Origin: Sindora glabra
Lineage: Eukaryota > Streptophyta > Magnoliopsida > Fabales > Fabaceae
Assembly: GCA_020226215.1 (NCBI GenBank)
Contig: CM035225.1
Span: forward strand, 14,395,868-14,459,867
Direction: 5' to 3'
Length of the DNA: 64,000 bases
Part shown: piece by piece, positions 13,159 through 24,930 of the stretch
How the letters are laid out: each line of letters begins with the position of its first letter
How positions within the stretch are numbered: the first letter of the stretch is position 1
Program-made: the position numbers and the translations under genes
The notes under the pieces: model-generated
Seen by the model: the letters and a program-made list of their open reading frames with translations, nothing else
What the model was told of the DNA's origin: nothing
The model's database searches: none

Positions 13159-13330
13159 CAGGGATTTAAATTGCGGTTACAGTTACGGTCACAATTGTGA
13201 TGTCGTGTGATGCAGGAAAATGCGAAAAAATATGACTGTCACGGAATGTAATTACGGGAAAATGCGGATGTGGTATAGTCCACAACCGCAATATTGCGGT
13301 TGCAGTTGCGGATCATTTTTTAAAACCCTA
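13159..13330. mobile_element. hAT-like MITE, 172 bp, 8-bp target duplication
   Basis: Starts CAGGGATTTAAA and ends TTTAAAACCCTA, giving 12-bp terminal inverted repeats with two mismatches. It is flanked by GCCGTAAT (13,151-13,158) and GCTGTAAT (13,331-13,338), an 8-bp duplication with one difference. The interior is rich in GCGGTT and is much richer in G+C than its surroundings. An 8-bp duplication and CAGGG ends are typical of hAT-superfamily elements. A relative lies at 28,416-28,598. Confidence 0.75.
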
Positions 13331-13338
13331 GCTGTAAT

Positions 13339-13985
13339 ATAGAAAATAAAAAATATATTGCCATTATAAAAATATATTCTTATTATAAATTATGTTATTA
13401 AATATTAATATTAATTATTATAATTATCTTTAAAATAGTATCTAATTAATTTAATGTTTAAATATAAAATTAATTTATTGGTAAAATAAATTAAAATTAA
13501 TTACTTACATAAGTATTGAATAAAATGAGTGGAGAGATCATCTTTTCTTTGAGTTATTGGCTATATATTAATTAATTTTTCATTTAATCCTCTTTATAAA
13601 TAATCAATATGTAATTTTAATATTATATTATTAAAATAAATATTTATCTATAAAATTATTACTTTTAAAAGTTTGTTCAATGTTACAATATGGTAAAAAA
13701 ATGTATTGCATTGCAAAAAAAAATCTAATTTTATTATAAATCATATTATTAAATATTAGTTATTAACAATAATAATCATTAAAAATATATTTAATTAATA
13801 CGATGTTTAAAATCAAAATCAATTACCTACTTAAATATTGAGCAAAGTTAGTACAGAAATAATTTTTTTGGAGTTATTAGTTATATATTAATTAAATTTT
13901 TTTATCTAATCCTATTTATTAATGATTAATATATAGTCATATTATTATATTATTAAAATAAATATTTATCCATGCAACACACAAA
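13339..13985. repeat. tandem duplication, about 320-bp unit
   Basis: The text around 13,554-13,650 (GCTATATATTAATTAATTTT, then TATTAAAATAAATATTTATC) recurs at about 13,875-13,972. The preceding parts also match (ATTATAAATTATGTTATTAA at about 13,383 and a similar run at 13,733). The copies are diverged and very AT-rich. Confidence 0.6.
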
Positions 13986-14145
13986 TAACTTCCTAGTAAA
14001 AGTATATATAGTGAATTTTAGCATTTAAAATGACATATTATTAAGTGGAAAAAGATGAAATCATGAATTAGTAACATGTATGTTTTTCCATTTTTATTTA
14101 AATAGCAAAAATTAAATTGTTTGTTGGTGATTTCAGGGAATTTGA

Positions 14146-14295
14146 ATGGAGATGAAGAAAGAATTGGAGAAAAGTTTTGCCATGATTATCACAGGCCAAG
14201 CTGCAACAATTCTACTTGCAATTCACGGTGCTAAGATAACTGTGGACAAGGGTTTTGCAGATGATTGGACCAAAACATCTGTTAGACTTTTATAG
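14146..14295 (+). CDS. small open frame (49 aa), unrecognised; better-kept copy of a duplicated sequence
   Basis: ATG at 14,146 and TAG at 14,293-14,295. It is preceded by TTTCAG at 14,131-14,136, a good splice acceptor. The peptide begins MEMKKELEKSF, continues through a short hydrophobic stretch (AMIITGQAATILLAI), and ends in a polar tail. I do not recognise it. A diverged partner with the frame lost lies at 8,560-8,680. It could be a last exon of a small gene, with 10,733 as a candidate first exon, or a relic. The local G+C content is higher than in neighbouring DNA, which is the main reason to list it. Confidence 0.3.
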   Translation: MEMKKELEKSFAMIITGQAATILLAIHGAKITVDKGFADDWTKTSVRLL

Positions 14296-14652
14296 TGGTT
14301 TTGTAATTTTGGCCAAATATCATGAGATCTGAATTTTGAAAAGCGTTACTCCCCTGATTAGTGTCAGCTCTTTGGGAGCCTAACATAAAAGAGAATAACA
14401 CTATCGATTATGAATTGGTGCATCGTCGTCATCATCATCATATGCCATTATTGAGTTTATATGGTATTATTAAGGAAATAAATTTAATCAAAAAGAAAAG
14501 AAAAGTGGATCGAAAATGTTGGTGATAACCACCGTTAGGGATATCAAAATTAGAAATGTGACCGGCCTCGTAGAATTTTATATTCTCAAAAAAGTGTACA
14601 TTTATAAAAATTTGAATTTTAGGAATTTAATCAATAGAAATGTAATATTACT

Positions 14653-15808
14653 ACATTTAGTTCATTATAATTTTTTTTGAAAATATTATTATGTTTGGTT
14701 CATTTTTTATACCCTTGAGAATCTTAAGATTGTTTCAAAAATACTCTTATCAAATTTTTTATTATAAAATATAATATAGTAAATTATTTTTTTATTAAAA
14801 CTACATAAATAATAAAATTTAACACCTAACAAATTAAATTTTAATATTTAACATCTAAAAATTTATTAAAATATATATATAAATATTTTACACTTTATTA
14901 TATTTTAATATTTTATACTTTATTATCATAATTATTAGTATTATTATTATTAAATCAATTTTTAAAATGAGGTGAGCATAATTTATTCAAGTTATCATCA
15001 TAATATTAAATATACTTAGTATTTCTCTTTTTACAAAATTATAAATTTCCATGGTTAAATTATTTTTACAATTATATTTCTTATTGGTATTAAATTTTAT
15101 ATTATAATTTTTCTCTAATATAAAAATATTATTATTTTATATTTTTGTGTACAAATATACCTTTTTTAGAGAAACTCCAAGCTTGTTATATTTTTTTAAT
15201 AAAAAATATATAATCATATTGAAAAAATCTTTCAAACATTAGGAACAATAATAGAAAAGAAATTATAGTTAAAAATTAATGTGTATTTCTTAATAATAAA
15301 AATATTTTAATAATAAATTGATAATTATTTTCAAATTTAAATTAAAATTTTTTTGATAAAGTAATGGATAAGAAAAAGAATTAAATGTGAAAATAAATTT
15401 ATCCTTTTATTTTAGCATCAATATTATTAATAAAAAATAAATGTGAGAATAAATGTGAGGATAAAAATTAATGTGTATTTCTTAATAATAAAAAATATTT
15501 TAAAAATAAAGTTATAATTATTTTTCAATTTAAATTAAAAATTATTTAATAAAATGATAAATAAGAAAAAGAATTAAATGTGAAAATAAATTTATTATTT
15601 TATTTTAGCATAAACATTCTCATTTTATGAGAATATGAGATTCCCACCTCTCCCTATAAAAATATTTTTAGGAAAAGTTGGGTAAAAAATATTCTTGAAA
15701 ATGTGACATTTTTAAACTTTTTTTTAAACTTTGAACCAAACATGTGAATGTAATATTCTCTATAATATTCTCAAAAATGTTAAAAATATTCTGCGAACCA
15801 AATGTCAC
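14653..15808. mobile_element. possible inverted-repeat element, about 1.15 kb
   Basis: The left edge reads ACATTTAGTTC followed some 60 bases later by GTTTGGTTC. The right edge, reverse-complemented, reads ACATTTGGTTC followed later by GTTTGGTTC. Several internal words around ATATTCTCA also match. This suggests a DNA transposon without coding capacity. No target duplication was established, so the call is tentative. Confidence 0.35.
15272..15615. repeat. tandem duplication, about 190-bp unit
   Basis: AATGTGTATTTCTTAATAAT at about 15,279 recurs at about 15,469. AAGAATTAAATGTGAAAAT and TATTTTAGCAT recur downstream in each unit. It lies inside the possible inverted-repeat element. Confidence 0.7.
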
Positions 15809-15815
15809 ATAAAAA

Positions 15816-17177
15816 ATTTAACTTGGGATTTATTTGACATGTCATTTTTTTAAAATTGATTTTTTTATTTAAATAAAAATAATTTTAATTTATTTATAAA
15901 TAAAATATATTTTTTAAAAATTTTATTAAAAATAATAACTTCAATTTATTTATAAATAAATTATCTTATTTGAAGTGTATTAAAAAATGCATGAAATTTA
16001 ATTAAAAGTAGATTTTAATGATATTATAACAAATATAATATTAGAAAAAGGGTTAAGTAAATATTTTATATAATATATTTTTTAAGTTAGATAAAATGAA
16101 TTTCGATAAAATCTTTATTAAGTTGAATGAATTTTATAATGATATAAATGTAATTAAAAAATGAATTATAAGTGAAATAAAATGGAATTACTTTTCACAT
16201 AAAGATAAATGCTATTTTAAAAAATTATTTAAAAATTAAGCAAACTTTTATTTTTAATCATTTCAAATAAGAGATTAGGAATCTCACTAGGATGAACCAT
16301 ACTGAACTAGATCATGTCTCGTGAGCTTTCCCTCACATGAGCTGGTTCATCCAGGCTCGTTTATTAAAAATTCCGTAGGCGAAATTTTTTTTATAAAAAT
16401 ATAATTATAAATTATCAAAATAATAAAAAATAATCAATATATGTAATATTAAATATATTAAAATTGATAAAAAAATAATTTTTTTACCTTCAAAAAAATT
16501 ATTCTTCTTCCCTATTATGATTTTATGAATTTTTTTTGTAACTTGTTTCTTTTAGTACTTAGAATTTGGCTTAAGATACATGATATTCAATTTATCATTG
16601 GAAAATGTTTACATAAAGTTCCATAAATATTCACTATGAAGCTTTCAATTAAAATTAAAATATTATATATATACATATATTATTTTTCTAATTTACTACA
16701 CAAATAATTACAACTTAACAGATATAATTATTAATTATTATTTTTCTCTTTTGTCATTTCTCCCAAAAAAATTGTAAACAAGAAAAAAAAAAAAAAAAAG
16801 AAGAAGACATTTGTCCTGTGGCATCATTCGACCATCTTAGATGTTCCTTCCCTGTCTTTCAGCATAAAATGTAAACATGTACTCCACTACTCATTCTACG
16901 CAGCCCAAACCGCACAAAACAATGGTCAATTCAGAAGCAACCATTTTGCAGAATAACCAAAACAAGTAGGAATGTGTATCAACGACCTCATGGAGGAGCT
17001 ATAGTTGTACAATTGGTTTATAATTAAGATCGACTAGCCTAGGTAAAACAAGAATGAGCAGGAAAATTGGGAAATTAGCATCCATCTAAAGAAGCAATTT
17101 CTCCTTAGACACTAAACAAGAACAGTGCTCAACTTCTATTTATATGCCGAGGCAAGAAAGAATCTAAGCTGTCAAGA
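15816..17177. other. intergenic DNA and 3' flank of the TRM11 gene
   Basis: Mostly AT-rich with no gene. A short inverted repeat around 16,290-16,360 (GGATGAACCA and TGGTTCATCC) may mark a small element. From about 16,800 the base composition rises, so this is probably the 3' untranslated region of the minus-strand gene that follows. Confidence 0.4.
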
Positions 17178-19918
17178 TTAAACATATTTCCCTCTGTATT
17201 TAGGTTTCGGTTCCTTACTAAATTTGCTGGAATCGCTTGTTGGGGTTAGCTGATCATCGGCTGGACTAAAAACTGCAGAGTGAAGATTACCATCTTCCAA
17301 CCATTTTAAATGGTTCTCCCTAAACTCGATATGTTTTATCCTAGCTGCCTCGGCTATCTCCTCTGTGTACCGACCAATCTTTACCATAGTCAATAATACC
17401 CGGCTGTACCGTGAACTAAGGATCTGCTCAGATGAAGAAATTAGTTTAAAACATGGATGCTCAGGGAAATGGGTTTCTGCATCAATGTCATCTTCTCTCA
17501 ATACAGGATAGAAGAACACAAGCCTGCCGCCCATTATAAGCATCCTGGCAGCGAGTTCGAGCAAATCATGCACACATTCAACTAAACTGTAAGGTGCAGT
17601 TGATGGAATGTGGTCTGTCCTCTTGTCTTCAGGTACAATGTAAGGTTCTACGGCCCCCTTTAGCAATTTTCTGCCACCAGATTTTCGCCCCCCAGCTCGA
17701 ACTCCATACGGAGGGTCACAAATTATGGCATCAAATATCTAAAATAAATAGACAAAACTTGCTTAAACCAAATAGAATATAACAAAAACTATAAAGAAGC
17801 TATCCAGATGAAAATTTCAGGAAAAATATTTTTTTCCCCAAAATATAACAACCAGAGGATCAAAAGGAATTATCTATGTTTTCAAAATGGCTATTGATCA
17901 AGTCAATTCAGAGTTCTCATATGCACTGAATCAGTCAACAAAGATTTTTTTTTTTAAATTACCTCTTTCAGTCCCGGACGCCAGGGAGGAATGTTATTAT
18001 CAGCCCTTAATAAAGCAATTGGCATTGGCAATCCATACTGCAAAATGTACAGCCTAGTAAGTTCAGCAGAAGAAAACAGCAAGTCCATTTTACACAAGCA
18101 CGACTCCAAAGTCCAAACATCAAAATTACAATAACTAAATAATAAAAGTAAAATCATTTAACACATTTACCTGTTTAAAATTACTCCACACATTACAGTC
18201 AGGACCACGCCCATCACGTACTACCCTAATATCAATGTCTGCACCCTGAACAATTTATACCAGTCCATGTCAAGATGGTTTCTCTTAAATAAATACTGAC
18301 ATAAACTTGTCCAGAAGGAACCTAAACTTAAGAAAGCAAAGCAGGATATGCAGCCAAGAAAGTGCAAACCCCCTTCCTCAATCCAAAAGAGTAAAAGGAG
18401 GAAAAACAGACCATGGTTATTGCTCCGTAATGGGCTGCAGCAACAAGGATACTTCCAGTTCCAACAAACGGATCATATACAAGTTTCCCAGTTGTGGCTT
18501 GTGCTTGGTTGGCCATTAGAAAAGCCATTTCTGCATCCATGGCTGTTGGTCCAAGATAAGTGCGGCTTTTCAACTGATAAGTTGGTATAAGCTTCCTATC
18601 TGCACCACCAACTTCACGACCAAAGAAGATTCTCTTTTGGACAACTGGAGGAAGACCATTATTAGCTCCATAATTATCAGTCTCTATAAGCCCGAAGTTG
18701 TGATCTGGATTTTTCAATTTCACTTGTCCCTGAAAAAATTAATTGGCAAGGATTGGAATCTTGTAACAATTATTGATCTCAAACAGCTCAGTATAATTCC
18801 TATTGCTGATGACAAGACTGTTTTCAAGGCCCACATGGAACTTCAGTTTATTTGAAGAGGAATAATCTATAAACTTGTCACAGAAGCTGAAATATAGTTT
18901 CTATCATGCCCTGATTTAAACAAGTAACTATTATTTTATGATGAATACTTTGTACGAACAGCTTCTGGCTGAGCAAACAAAGGATATTGCATCGCCCACA
19001 TTTCTCACAAAATGGCAGTGAAATACATTTTATAACATTTACAGTCGTCCATAAAATTTCGAAACAAAAATGCTGCAAGTACCGTGTCACTAGATAAGCT
19101 CTCACACCAGACAGAAACAAACACAAATTTTCTGACGGTCAATAGATTATCTCAAAGTTACCGCTTTTCCATCTTGCTAAACAACCTAACTAAGCAATGC
19201 AAGCTCTTCCCAACACTAGGCAATTTTTCTTATCAGCTGACTCAGAATAAAAAGCACAGGACTACGTAGAAACTGCTTTCCTTAATAAAGCCTAGTGACA
19301 TAAGCTCATTTTCAGGTAAACAACAGGAAAAAAAAAAAAAAAACAAAACGACATATTTAAATTAGGAGATTCACCTTAAAAGGGATGTAAGAAAGCCCTT
19401 GGATAATTTCCTTTTGCTCCTGCAGGCTGAAGATCTTTCCAAAACTATCAACTGTAATCTTGAAAGTGCTATTAGATTCTAAGTATGGTAACTTCCTCTC
19501 ATCTGGGTAACTCAAAATTGTATCTTTCAATTCCTCATAACAACTCCCTTCTCCCCATAGCTCGTACATACCCTTTACAAGTATACCTATAGATAGCGAC
19601 GAAAAATAAATAAATAAAATAAACAAATTTAAAAAATTTAAGAATAACGTCTTTGATCCAATCAAAATTTAAAAAATTCAGAAGAAATGAAAATTTGAGA
19701 AAATCAAACTTACTTCGATTGGCAATGTTTCTAGCAATTTCTTCCGAAGGGAGATTGACGAAGTGGAAAGGGGAATCTGGGTGATGATGTAGAGGAAACC
19801 TCCATTGAAGGGGTTTGTGTTGGTCATCTTCACAAGTTCCAAAGAACTCTGCGAGAGATTCAACCTCAGGTTTCCTGTAATCCAACAATCTGTGTAAGAA
19901 AACGCATAAATACCACAT
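17178..19918 (-). CDS. TRM11: tRNA (guanine(10)-N2)-methyltransferase, TRM11 type, six exons
   Basis: Family knowledge: Trm11 methylates guanine 10 of tRNA in the cytoplasm, with Trm112 as partner. Exons on the minus strand: 19,918-19,714; 19,586-19,375; 18,729-18,412; 18,245-18,171; 18,037-17,963; 17,738-17,178. All introns are GT-AG and the join stays open, giving 481 aa, close to the Arabidopsis protein. The start MWYLCVFLHRLLDYR and the block HHHPDSPFHFVNLPSEE are typical N-termini (THUMP-like region in the first two exons). Exon 3 ends in DPFVGTGSILVAAAHYGA, the glycine-rich AdoMet-binding motif I. Exon 6 opens with IICDPPYGVRAGGRKSGGRK, where DPPY is the catalytic motif of N2-guanine methylases. 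All key motifs are present. Introns 2 to 5 fall in phase 0. The gene stands alone, head-to-head with the RZ-1-like gene 3.5 kb away. A G-rich tail poor in motifs ends the protein. Confidence 0.95.
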
Positions 19919-22089
19919 AGTTTCTTCTTTTCTTCTTTGATCAGCGAGTTATTCGGAAAGGAACGAGGAAATCGAAATGAGCAAGAGCCCGTACTGTACA
20001 GCTTGAAAACCAGAGATAAAAGGAGGACGAAGGGGACTAAACCCAAAACCCTGAACTTCCCAGTTCTCACTGCTTTCCCATCATTTCTTCTGAAATTACA
20101 GTCACCCCACCAAAATTTAACCTAATTATATTTGCATTTTTATTTTCAAAATTATACATTTTCCTCTTTTATTCTTACATTTAAAACTACATTTTACTCA
20201 TTTATTGCAGAAAATTAAAATAATTGAATATATATTTTTATAGATAAATATATAAATATAAATAAATTAAGAAAAAAATGCAAGACATTAATTTTCAATC
20301 TTGGAATGGTTGATTGGATTTTGTCCTTTCAACTTGAATACTTCTAGTATTAATTCAATATTATTTTTATACAAATATTATTAAATATATTATTTTTTTA
20401 AGTTTGAATTCGTCAAAAAATAGCTGATTTCTTGAAACGAAATAATTTTTTGTCAGATTAAATTGTTGAGTAAAAAAATACAATTAATAATATTTATATG
20501 GAAGCAATGTTAAATTTTCAATGCTAGTGTAATACTAAGATTCTATTTGATGCAACAACAAGTTGCATTAAAAGTACTTAGTAAAATTAGCTATTAAATT
20601 AATTAAAAATTATAAAATAATATAAAAAATATATTAATATAAATAAAAATATCAATTAAATTAATTTATATGTATTTTGATATCAAATTATACTAATATA
20701 ATTAAAATATTCAAAATAAAAATAAGAATATAATTATCTAAAATTTAATTAATTATATTTATGGCGTTAAATATTGTTTATTTATTTATTATTCAAATAA
20801 TAATATAATAATATAAATTTTAATTAATTATATTTTATGATATCAAATATTTTTTTATTTATTACTTTATATGAAATTAATAAAATATGTGAAATATTTA
20901 TTTACATAATTAGGATATTAAAGTATCATTTAATTAAAAGAAGTAAGATAAATTTGAAAATTTTTTGGATAATTACTTTTGCTGTTCCTATTTATCTATC
21001 ACAATTAACCGATTTTATGTATATTAATAAAATAATTTAATTTATTTATTTTTAATAAGATTTATAAGATTACATTTTATGTACAAAATTCAACATAGTT
21101 GAAAATAGAGATAAAAATATAAAGGAATAAATAAAATTAATTATCGTATAGAACAATAAAGCATTTATCAATGAAAAAGAATGGTAAATTTGAAAAAAGA
21201 ATATTTAATACTTTATTAAAATTCTAAAGTGATAGATAAAAAGGAACAAAAAAACTTTTTTAAAATACGGTAGATAAAAAGAAATTGTAGAAGTACTAAT
21301 TTATAACTTATAACAAAATTTAAACCAAAAATAATATACAATATTTCATCAAAAATAAAAATAAATACAAAAATCCAATTCAAATTTTTTAAGTTATAAA
21401 AAAATTAATTAAAAATTGAATAAAACATGGGAGCAATCTACCCATCATAAAAATAAGAATTTTATGCTATTAGAAGTAAATTTCTTTGATTAATTTTCCA
21501 AAGAGCCCACTTTCTTAAAGCCGTCATATTTTAACTGAAGAAACAATTAATTAAAGGGGTAATTGCATTTTATTTATGTGTGGTTTCATTTTTTTTATTT
21601 AAATTATACATATAATTTTAAGTATTGTATTTATTTATATGTGATTTTAATTATAATATTTTACTTATTTAAATTATTGTTGATCTCAAATTTAATATAA
21701 TATTCACATACATTATACGTGATCTTCACTTTTTTCAATTTTAACTCAATTTAATAATTATTCAAAATTAATTTATCTTAAAAAAATCTTATTTAATAAC
21801 TTTTATTTAGCAACCATAAATTAAATTATAAGAGATAAATTTTAATAAAAGTAAATTTTTTAATTTTGCTTTAAGTAAATATTAAATTAAATCATTGAAA
21901 AAATATAGATCATATACAATATATGAAATTTTTTATCAAATTTTAAATAAAAATAATTTAAATAAATAAAATATTAACTATTAAAAATATGAATAAGTGG
22001 ATGAATTGTAGAATTGAATGAAAAGAAGTAAAATAGGATAAGATGTAATTTTCTGTCAATTATGTTAGCAATAGCCTGACACGTGCGAG
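19919..22089. other. intergenic DNA between TRM11 and the RZ-1-like gene
   Basis: The first 180 bases are the 5' untranslated region and promoter of TRM11, with ordinary base composition. From 20,130 on it is AT-rich with no gene. It contains one MITE (20,344-20,539). A short AT-rich frame at 20,837 has no coding features. Confidence 0.5.
20344..20539. mobile_element. foldback MITE family M1, copy 1
   Basis: The ends are inverted repeats (left CTAGTATTA, right complement CTTAGTATTACACTAG). The arms share AAATATTATTAA and TTTTTT...ATTCAAC-type blocks, so most of the element can fold on itself. The same family occurs at 31,575, 34,233, 49,614 and 54,451. It is non-coding. Confidence 0.65.
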
Positions 22090-22097
22090 AGGCTGAC

Positions 22098-22657
22098 TAA
22101 AGGTGTATACGGGTTAGGTTGGATGAGTTTCGAGCCAGGTTAAGTGGGTGAAACAGTAAAAAATATTATGGCCCGAGTTTGGCTTGACCTAATTGCATTT
22201 TAAAAAAATTTGGCTCGACTTGACCTGATTATTAATATGTATAACCTGAAGCCTACTCAATTATTTGATTACTTTAATTTTTTTTATTTTTTAAGTTAAA
22301 AAATTATTTTTAATATAAAAATATGTACATTTAAAGAGATAATATAATAATTAAATATTTTAAATATTTAATTATATCAAATAAATTTTTTTATATTAAA
22401 AATAATAAGATATAATTATTTTTTAATATATAATTATATTATAAAAAATAAATTAATATAATCGAGTCAGACAGGACTAAATCGAACTTTTTTATTATGT
22501 TCCAAGTTCAATCCGATTATTGTCAGGTCATATAAAAAAAATTTAATAAGTCTATTGGAATAAAAAAAATAAAATTAAAAAAATAAATCTAAATTCTATA
22601 TTTTTTTGGATCGACCCTAAAGGATTACGCGACCCGTCCGGCCCATATCCATCACTA
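22098..22657. mobile_element. hAT-like non-autonomous element, 560 bp
   Basis: Flanked by a perfect 8-bp duplication, AGGCTGAC, at 22,090-22,097 and 22,658-22,665. The ends are imperfect inverted repeats: TAAAGGTGTATACGGG on the left and TAGTGATGGATATGGG as the complement of the right, 11 of 16 matching. Both ends are G+C-rich (GGCCCGAGTTTGGC, GACCCGTCCGGCCC) around an AT-rich core. An 8-bp duplication points to the hAT superfamily. It has no transposase. It sits immediately upstream of the presumed transcription start of the RZ-1-like gene. Confidence 0.8.
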
Positions 22658-22699
22658 AGGCTGACCAAAGTCATAATCAGGTTTAGAATCGAAACGCGC

Positions 22700-23433
22700 C
22701 AATGCCAAATTGGTAAATCCAGCTTCTTACACTTCTACTCTGCTAGGTTTTCTGAGTCGTGCGCTCATCCTTTGCCTCCTTGAGACCAAATTGTCGCCCA
22801 ACTCGTATTGTTCTATATTTTGTGTTGGGTTTTCATTTGATTTCGGATTTTTGTTTCTGTTTAGAGATATTAATTGTTACTGAGCACTTGCATGTTTAGG
22901 ATTGGATTGGATCGTTTTAAGCTTGTGGTAAAATTTGAAAATTTGCTTAGAAATACCTATTAAAAAGTGAATCTTCGGTGTTTTTTGGTGAAACGATGGT
23001 TGACGATCTTGGATTTTTGGGTTTTATTGAGTTGATCCTAAAGTTGGAAATTTTATGAAGGGGTTAATGCTCGTTCGTGGTTGGTTTATTCAATATCATG
23101 TTCTCGATTGTCGCTAGTTTTGACATGTCTCTTTAACTGAGCTTTGCTAAGAATTTAAGGAATTGCATCCACTAAGTTTTTTAGGCATCACTGTAGGAAC
23201 ATGATTGTCATCCCTACAGTAATTGCTCTAGTCCTGCTAAATGCAAAGGTTTAGGAAGTTTTCCAGATAGAACTGAAGTCTTAGAATCTGAGTTTCCTGC
23301 TTTTTTTTTTCTTATTGAAGTTAGTGGAATTCTTTCATGTGGACCAAGTTTTTTTCTCAGTAATTAGGTAACATGGCTGAATTTATTTAAGTTATTCAAA
23401 TATTCCATGCTAATGCTTGATTTCTATTTGCAG
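22700..23433 (+). promoter_or_regulatory. promoter, 5' untranslated exon and leader intron of the RZ-1-like gene
   Basis: Base composition rises from about 22,700. The pyrimidine-rich text at 22,735-22,790 looks like a plant 5' untranslated exon. TTTCTATTTGCAG ends at 23,433, a strong splice acceptor six bases before the start codon, so the leader contains an intron. The donor was not fixed. Leader introns are common in plant RNA-binding protein genes and often raise expression. Confidence 0.55.
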
Positions 23434-23439
23434 CTGAAA

Positions 23440-24383
23440 ATGTCGGGAGAGGAAGAGTATTGTTGCTTTATTGGTGGCCTTTCATGGTCAACATCTGACA
23501 GGAAGCTAAAGGAATCGTTTGAAAAGTTTGGCAAGCTTGTTGAGGCAAAAGTAATTATTTTTTTTATTGTTACTGTTATTATTATAGGCATTTTTGTTGC
23601 TGTGTACTGTCTTATTAGGACGTTCATGCTAAAAGATTTGTTTCTGCACAGTTATGACAGGACGCCGCCTATGTTGTACTTTTGGTTTGGATTTCAAATG
23701 TTTATTTGTTAACATTGGAAGGAATTTACTATATTACTGAATTTTATTTATTCATAAATCATAATCGAGTAAATAAGATCATTGAAAAAGTTCTGTATAT
23801 ATACTTGTTTTCATCAAATGTTCATTAAACAAATCACATGATTTAGGTGGTTGTTGACAAATTCTCTGGCCGCTCTCGTGGTTTTGGATTTGTCACATTT
23901 GATGAAAAGAAAGCAATGGAAGATGCTATCGAGGCTATGAATGGGATGGATTTAGATGGTCGCACTATCACTGTTGACAAAGCGCAGGCCCAACAACGAC
24001 CAACTAGAGATGATGGTGATGGCTATCGAGAACGTGAACATGTACGTGGTCGTGATCGTGATCATGATCGTAGCCAAGGCTATGGAGGTGGTAGAGGGCC
24101 TAGAGGATCTAGTGGTGGTGAATGCTTTAAGTGTGGTAAACCGGGTCATTTTGCTAGGGAGTGTCCTAGTGAAGGGGCAAGAGGGGGCAGTTATGGTGGC
24201 AGGGAAAGTAGATATGGTGGCAGTGGTGGTGGTCGCTACGGTCCTGATAGGAATGCAGGTCGTTCTTCTGGTGGCCGCAACAGAGATGCTGGTGGTCATG
24301 GAGATTCTGGAGCTGACCGATACTATCGTGATCGTGCTGGACCTTATGAGCGCCGGGGATCGGGGGGCTTTCGTTCTGGATAG
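23440..24383 (+). CDS. RZ-1-like glycine-rich RNA-binding protein (RRM plus CCHC zinc knuckle)
   Basis: Coding exons 23,440-23,550 and 23,847-24,383 join at a GT-AG intron to give 215 aa. Residues 8-80 are an RRM: CFIGGLSW is RNP2 and RGFGFVTF is RNP1, both intact, with the intron in the loop just before strand 2. An arginine/aspartate-rich linker follows. Then comes a CCHC zinc knuckle (CFKCGKPGHFARECPS) and a glycine-, arginine-, serine- and tyrosine-rich tail ending at GGFRSG. This order matches the plant RZ-1/GR-RBP class: nuclear proteins that bind G- or U-rich RNA and act in splicing, cold response and seed growth. The start MSGEEEYCCF is the family's usual N-terminus. The length is a little shorter than Arabidopsis RZ-1A. 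Which RZ-1 paralogue it is cannot be told from sequence by eye. Confidence 0.93.
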
Positions 24384-24394
24384 AATTGACTGAG

Positions 24395-24473
24395 GTATGT
24401 ATCATCAATTGAAATCTGCTTTTTCAGTTGTGTTTTCACTTTGCTGATAAAATTGTGGTTGTGACTTTTGCAG
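24395..24473 (+). other. probable 3' untranslated intron of the RZ-1-like gene
   Basis: GAG|GTATGT lies 11 bases after the stop codon and TTTTGCAG|CC ends at 24,473. The 79-base span with good donor and acceptor looks like an intron in the 3' untranslated region. Being under 50 bases after the stop, it should not by itself trigger nonsense-mediated decay. Confidence 0.6.
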
Positions 24474-24706
24474 CCCTGAATCTGGAGGTGTTGCAGTTTC
24501 TCCCTCAGCTGTTCTTTGCAGTGACCATGTACTGGGATTGTTAATTGGATATAAGTAAACAAGAGTTTTGATGTGCGAACTTAGCGCATGTATCAGATTC
24601 TTTTGTGTTCCTAAATGCTGATCACTTGGTCTGTTGGAATCTTATGCGTGCTCAACTTAAGGTCAAATTTGATATTGTGCTATATGCTTTCGATAATTGC
24701 GCTTTT

Positions 24707-24930
24707 GAGTTGTGACTTTCATTCGTGGGGAGCTGTTTAGGTCATGTTTACTGCTGGATTACCATTTTCTGCATAAGACGTATCAGAAGGTTATTTAGTG
24801 TTGGATGTTTATTTGGACGAGTTGTGACTTTCATTTGTGGGAAGCTGTTTAGGCCATGTTTACTGCTGGATTACCATTTTCTGCATAAGATGTATCAGAA
24901 GGTTATTTAGTGTTGGATGTTTATTTGGAC
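24707..24930. repeat. tandem duplication, 112-bp unit, two copies
   Basis: The unit beginning GAGTTGTGACTTTCATT at 24,707 repeats at 24,819 with only a few differences, so the duplication is recent. It lies in the 3' region of the RZ-1-like gene, beyond the last likely exon. No coding role is apparent. Confidence 0.9.

Noticed and set aside
23952..24408. Long frames in other phases and on the minus strand over the RZ-1-like exon
   Set aside because: They are shadows of the glycine- and arginine-rich coding sequence, with low-complexity Thr/His or Val content.
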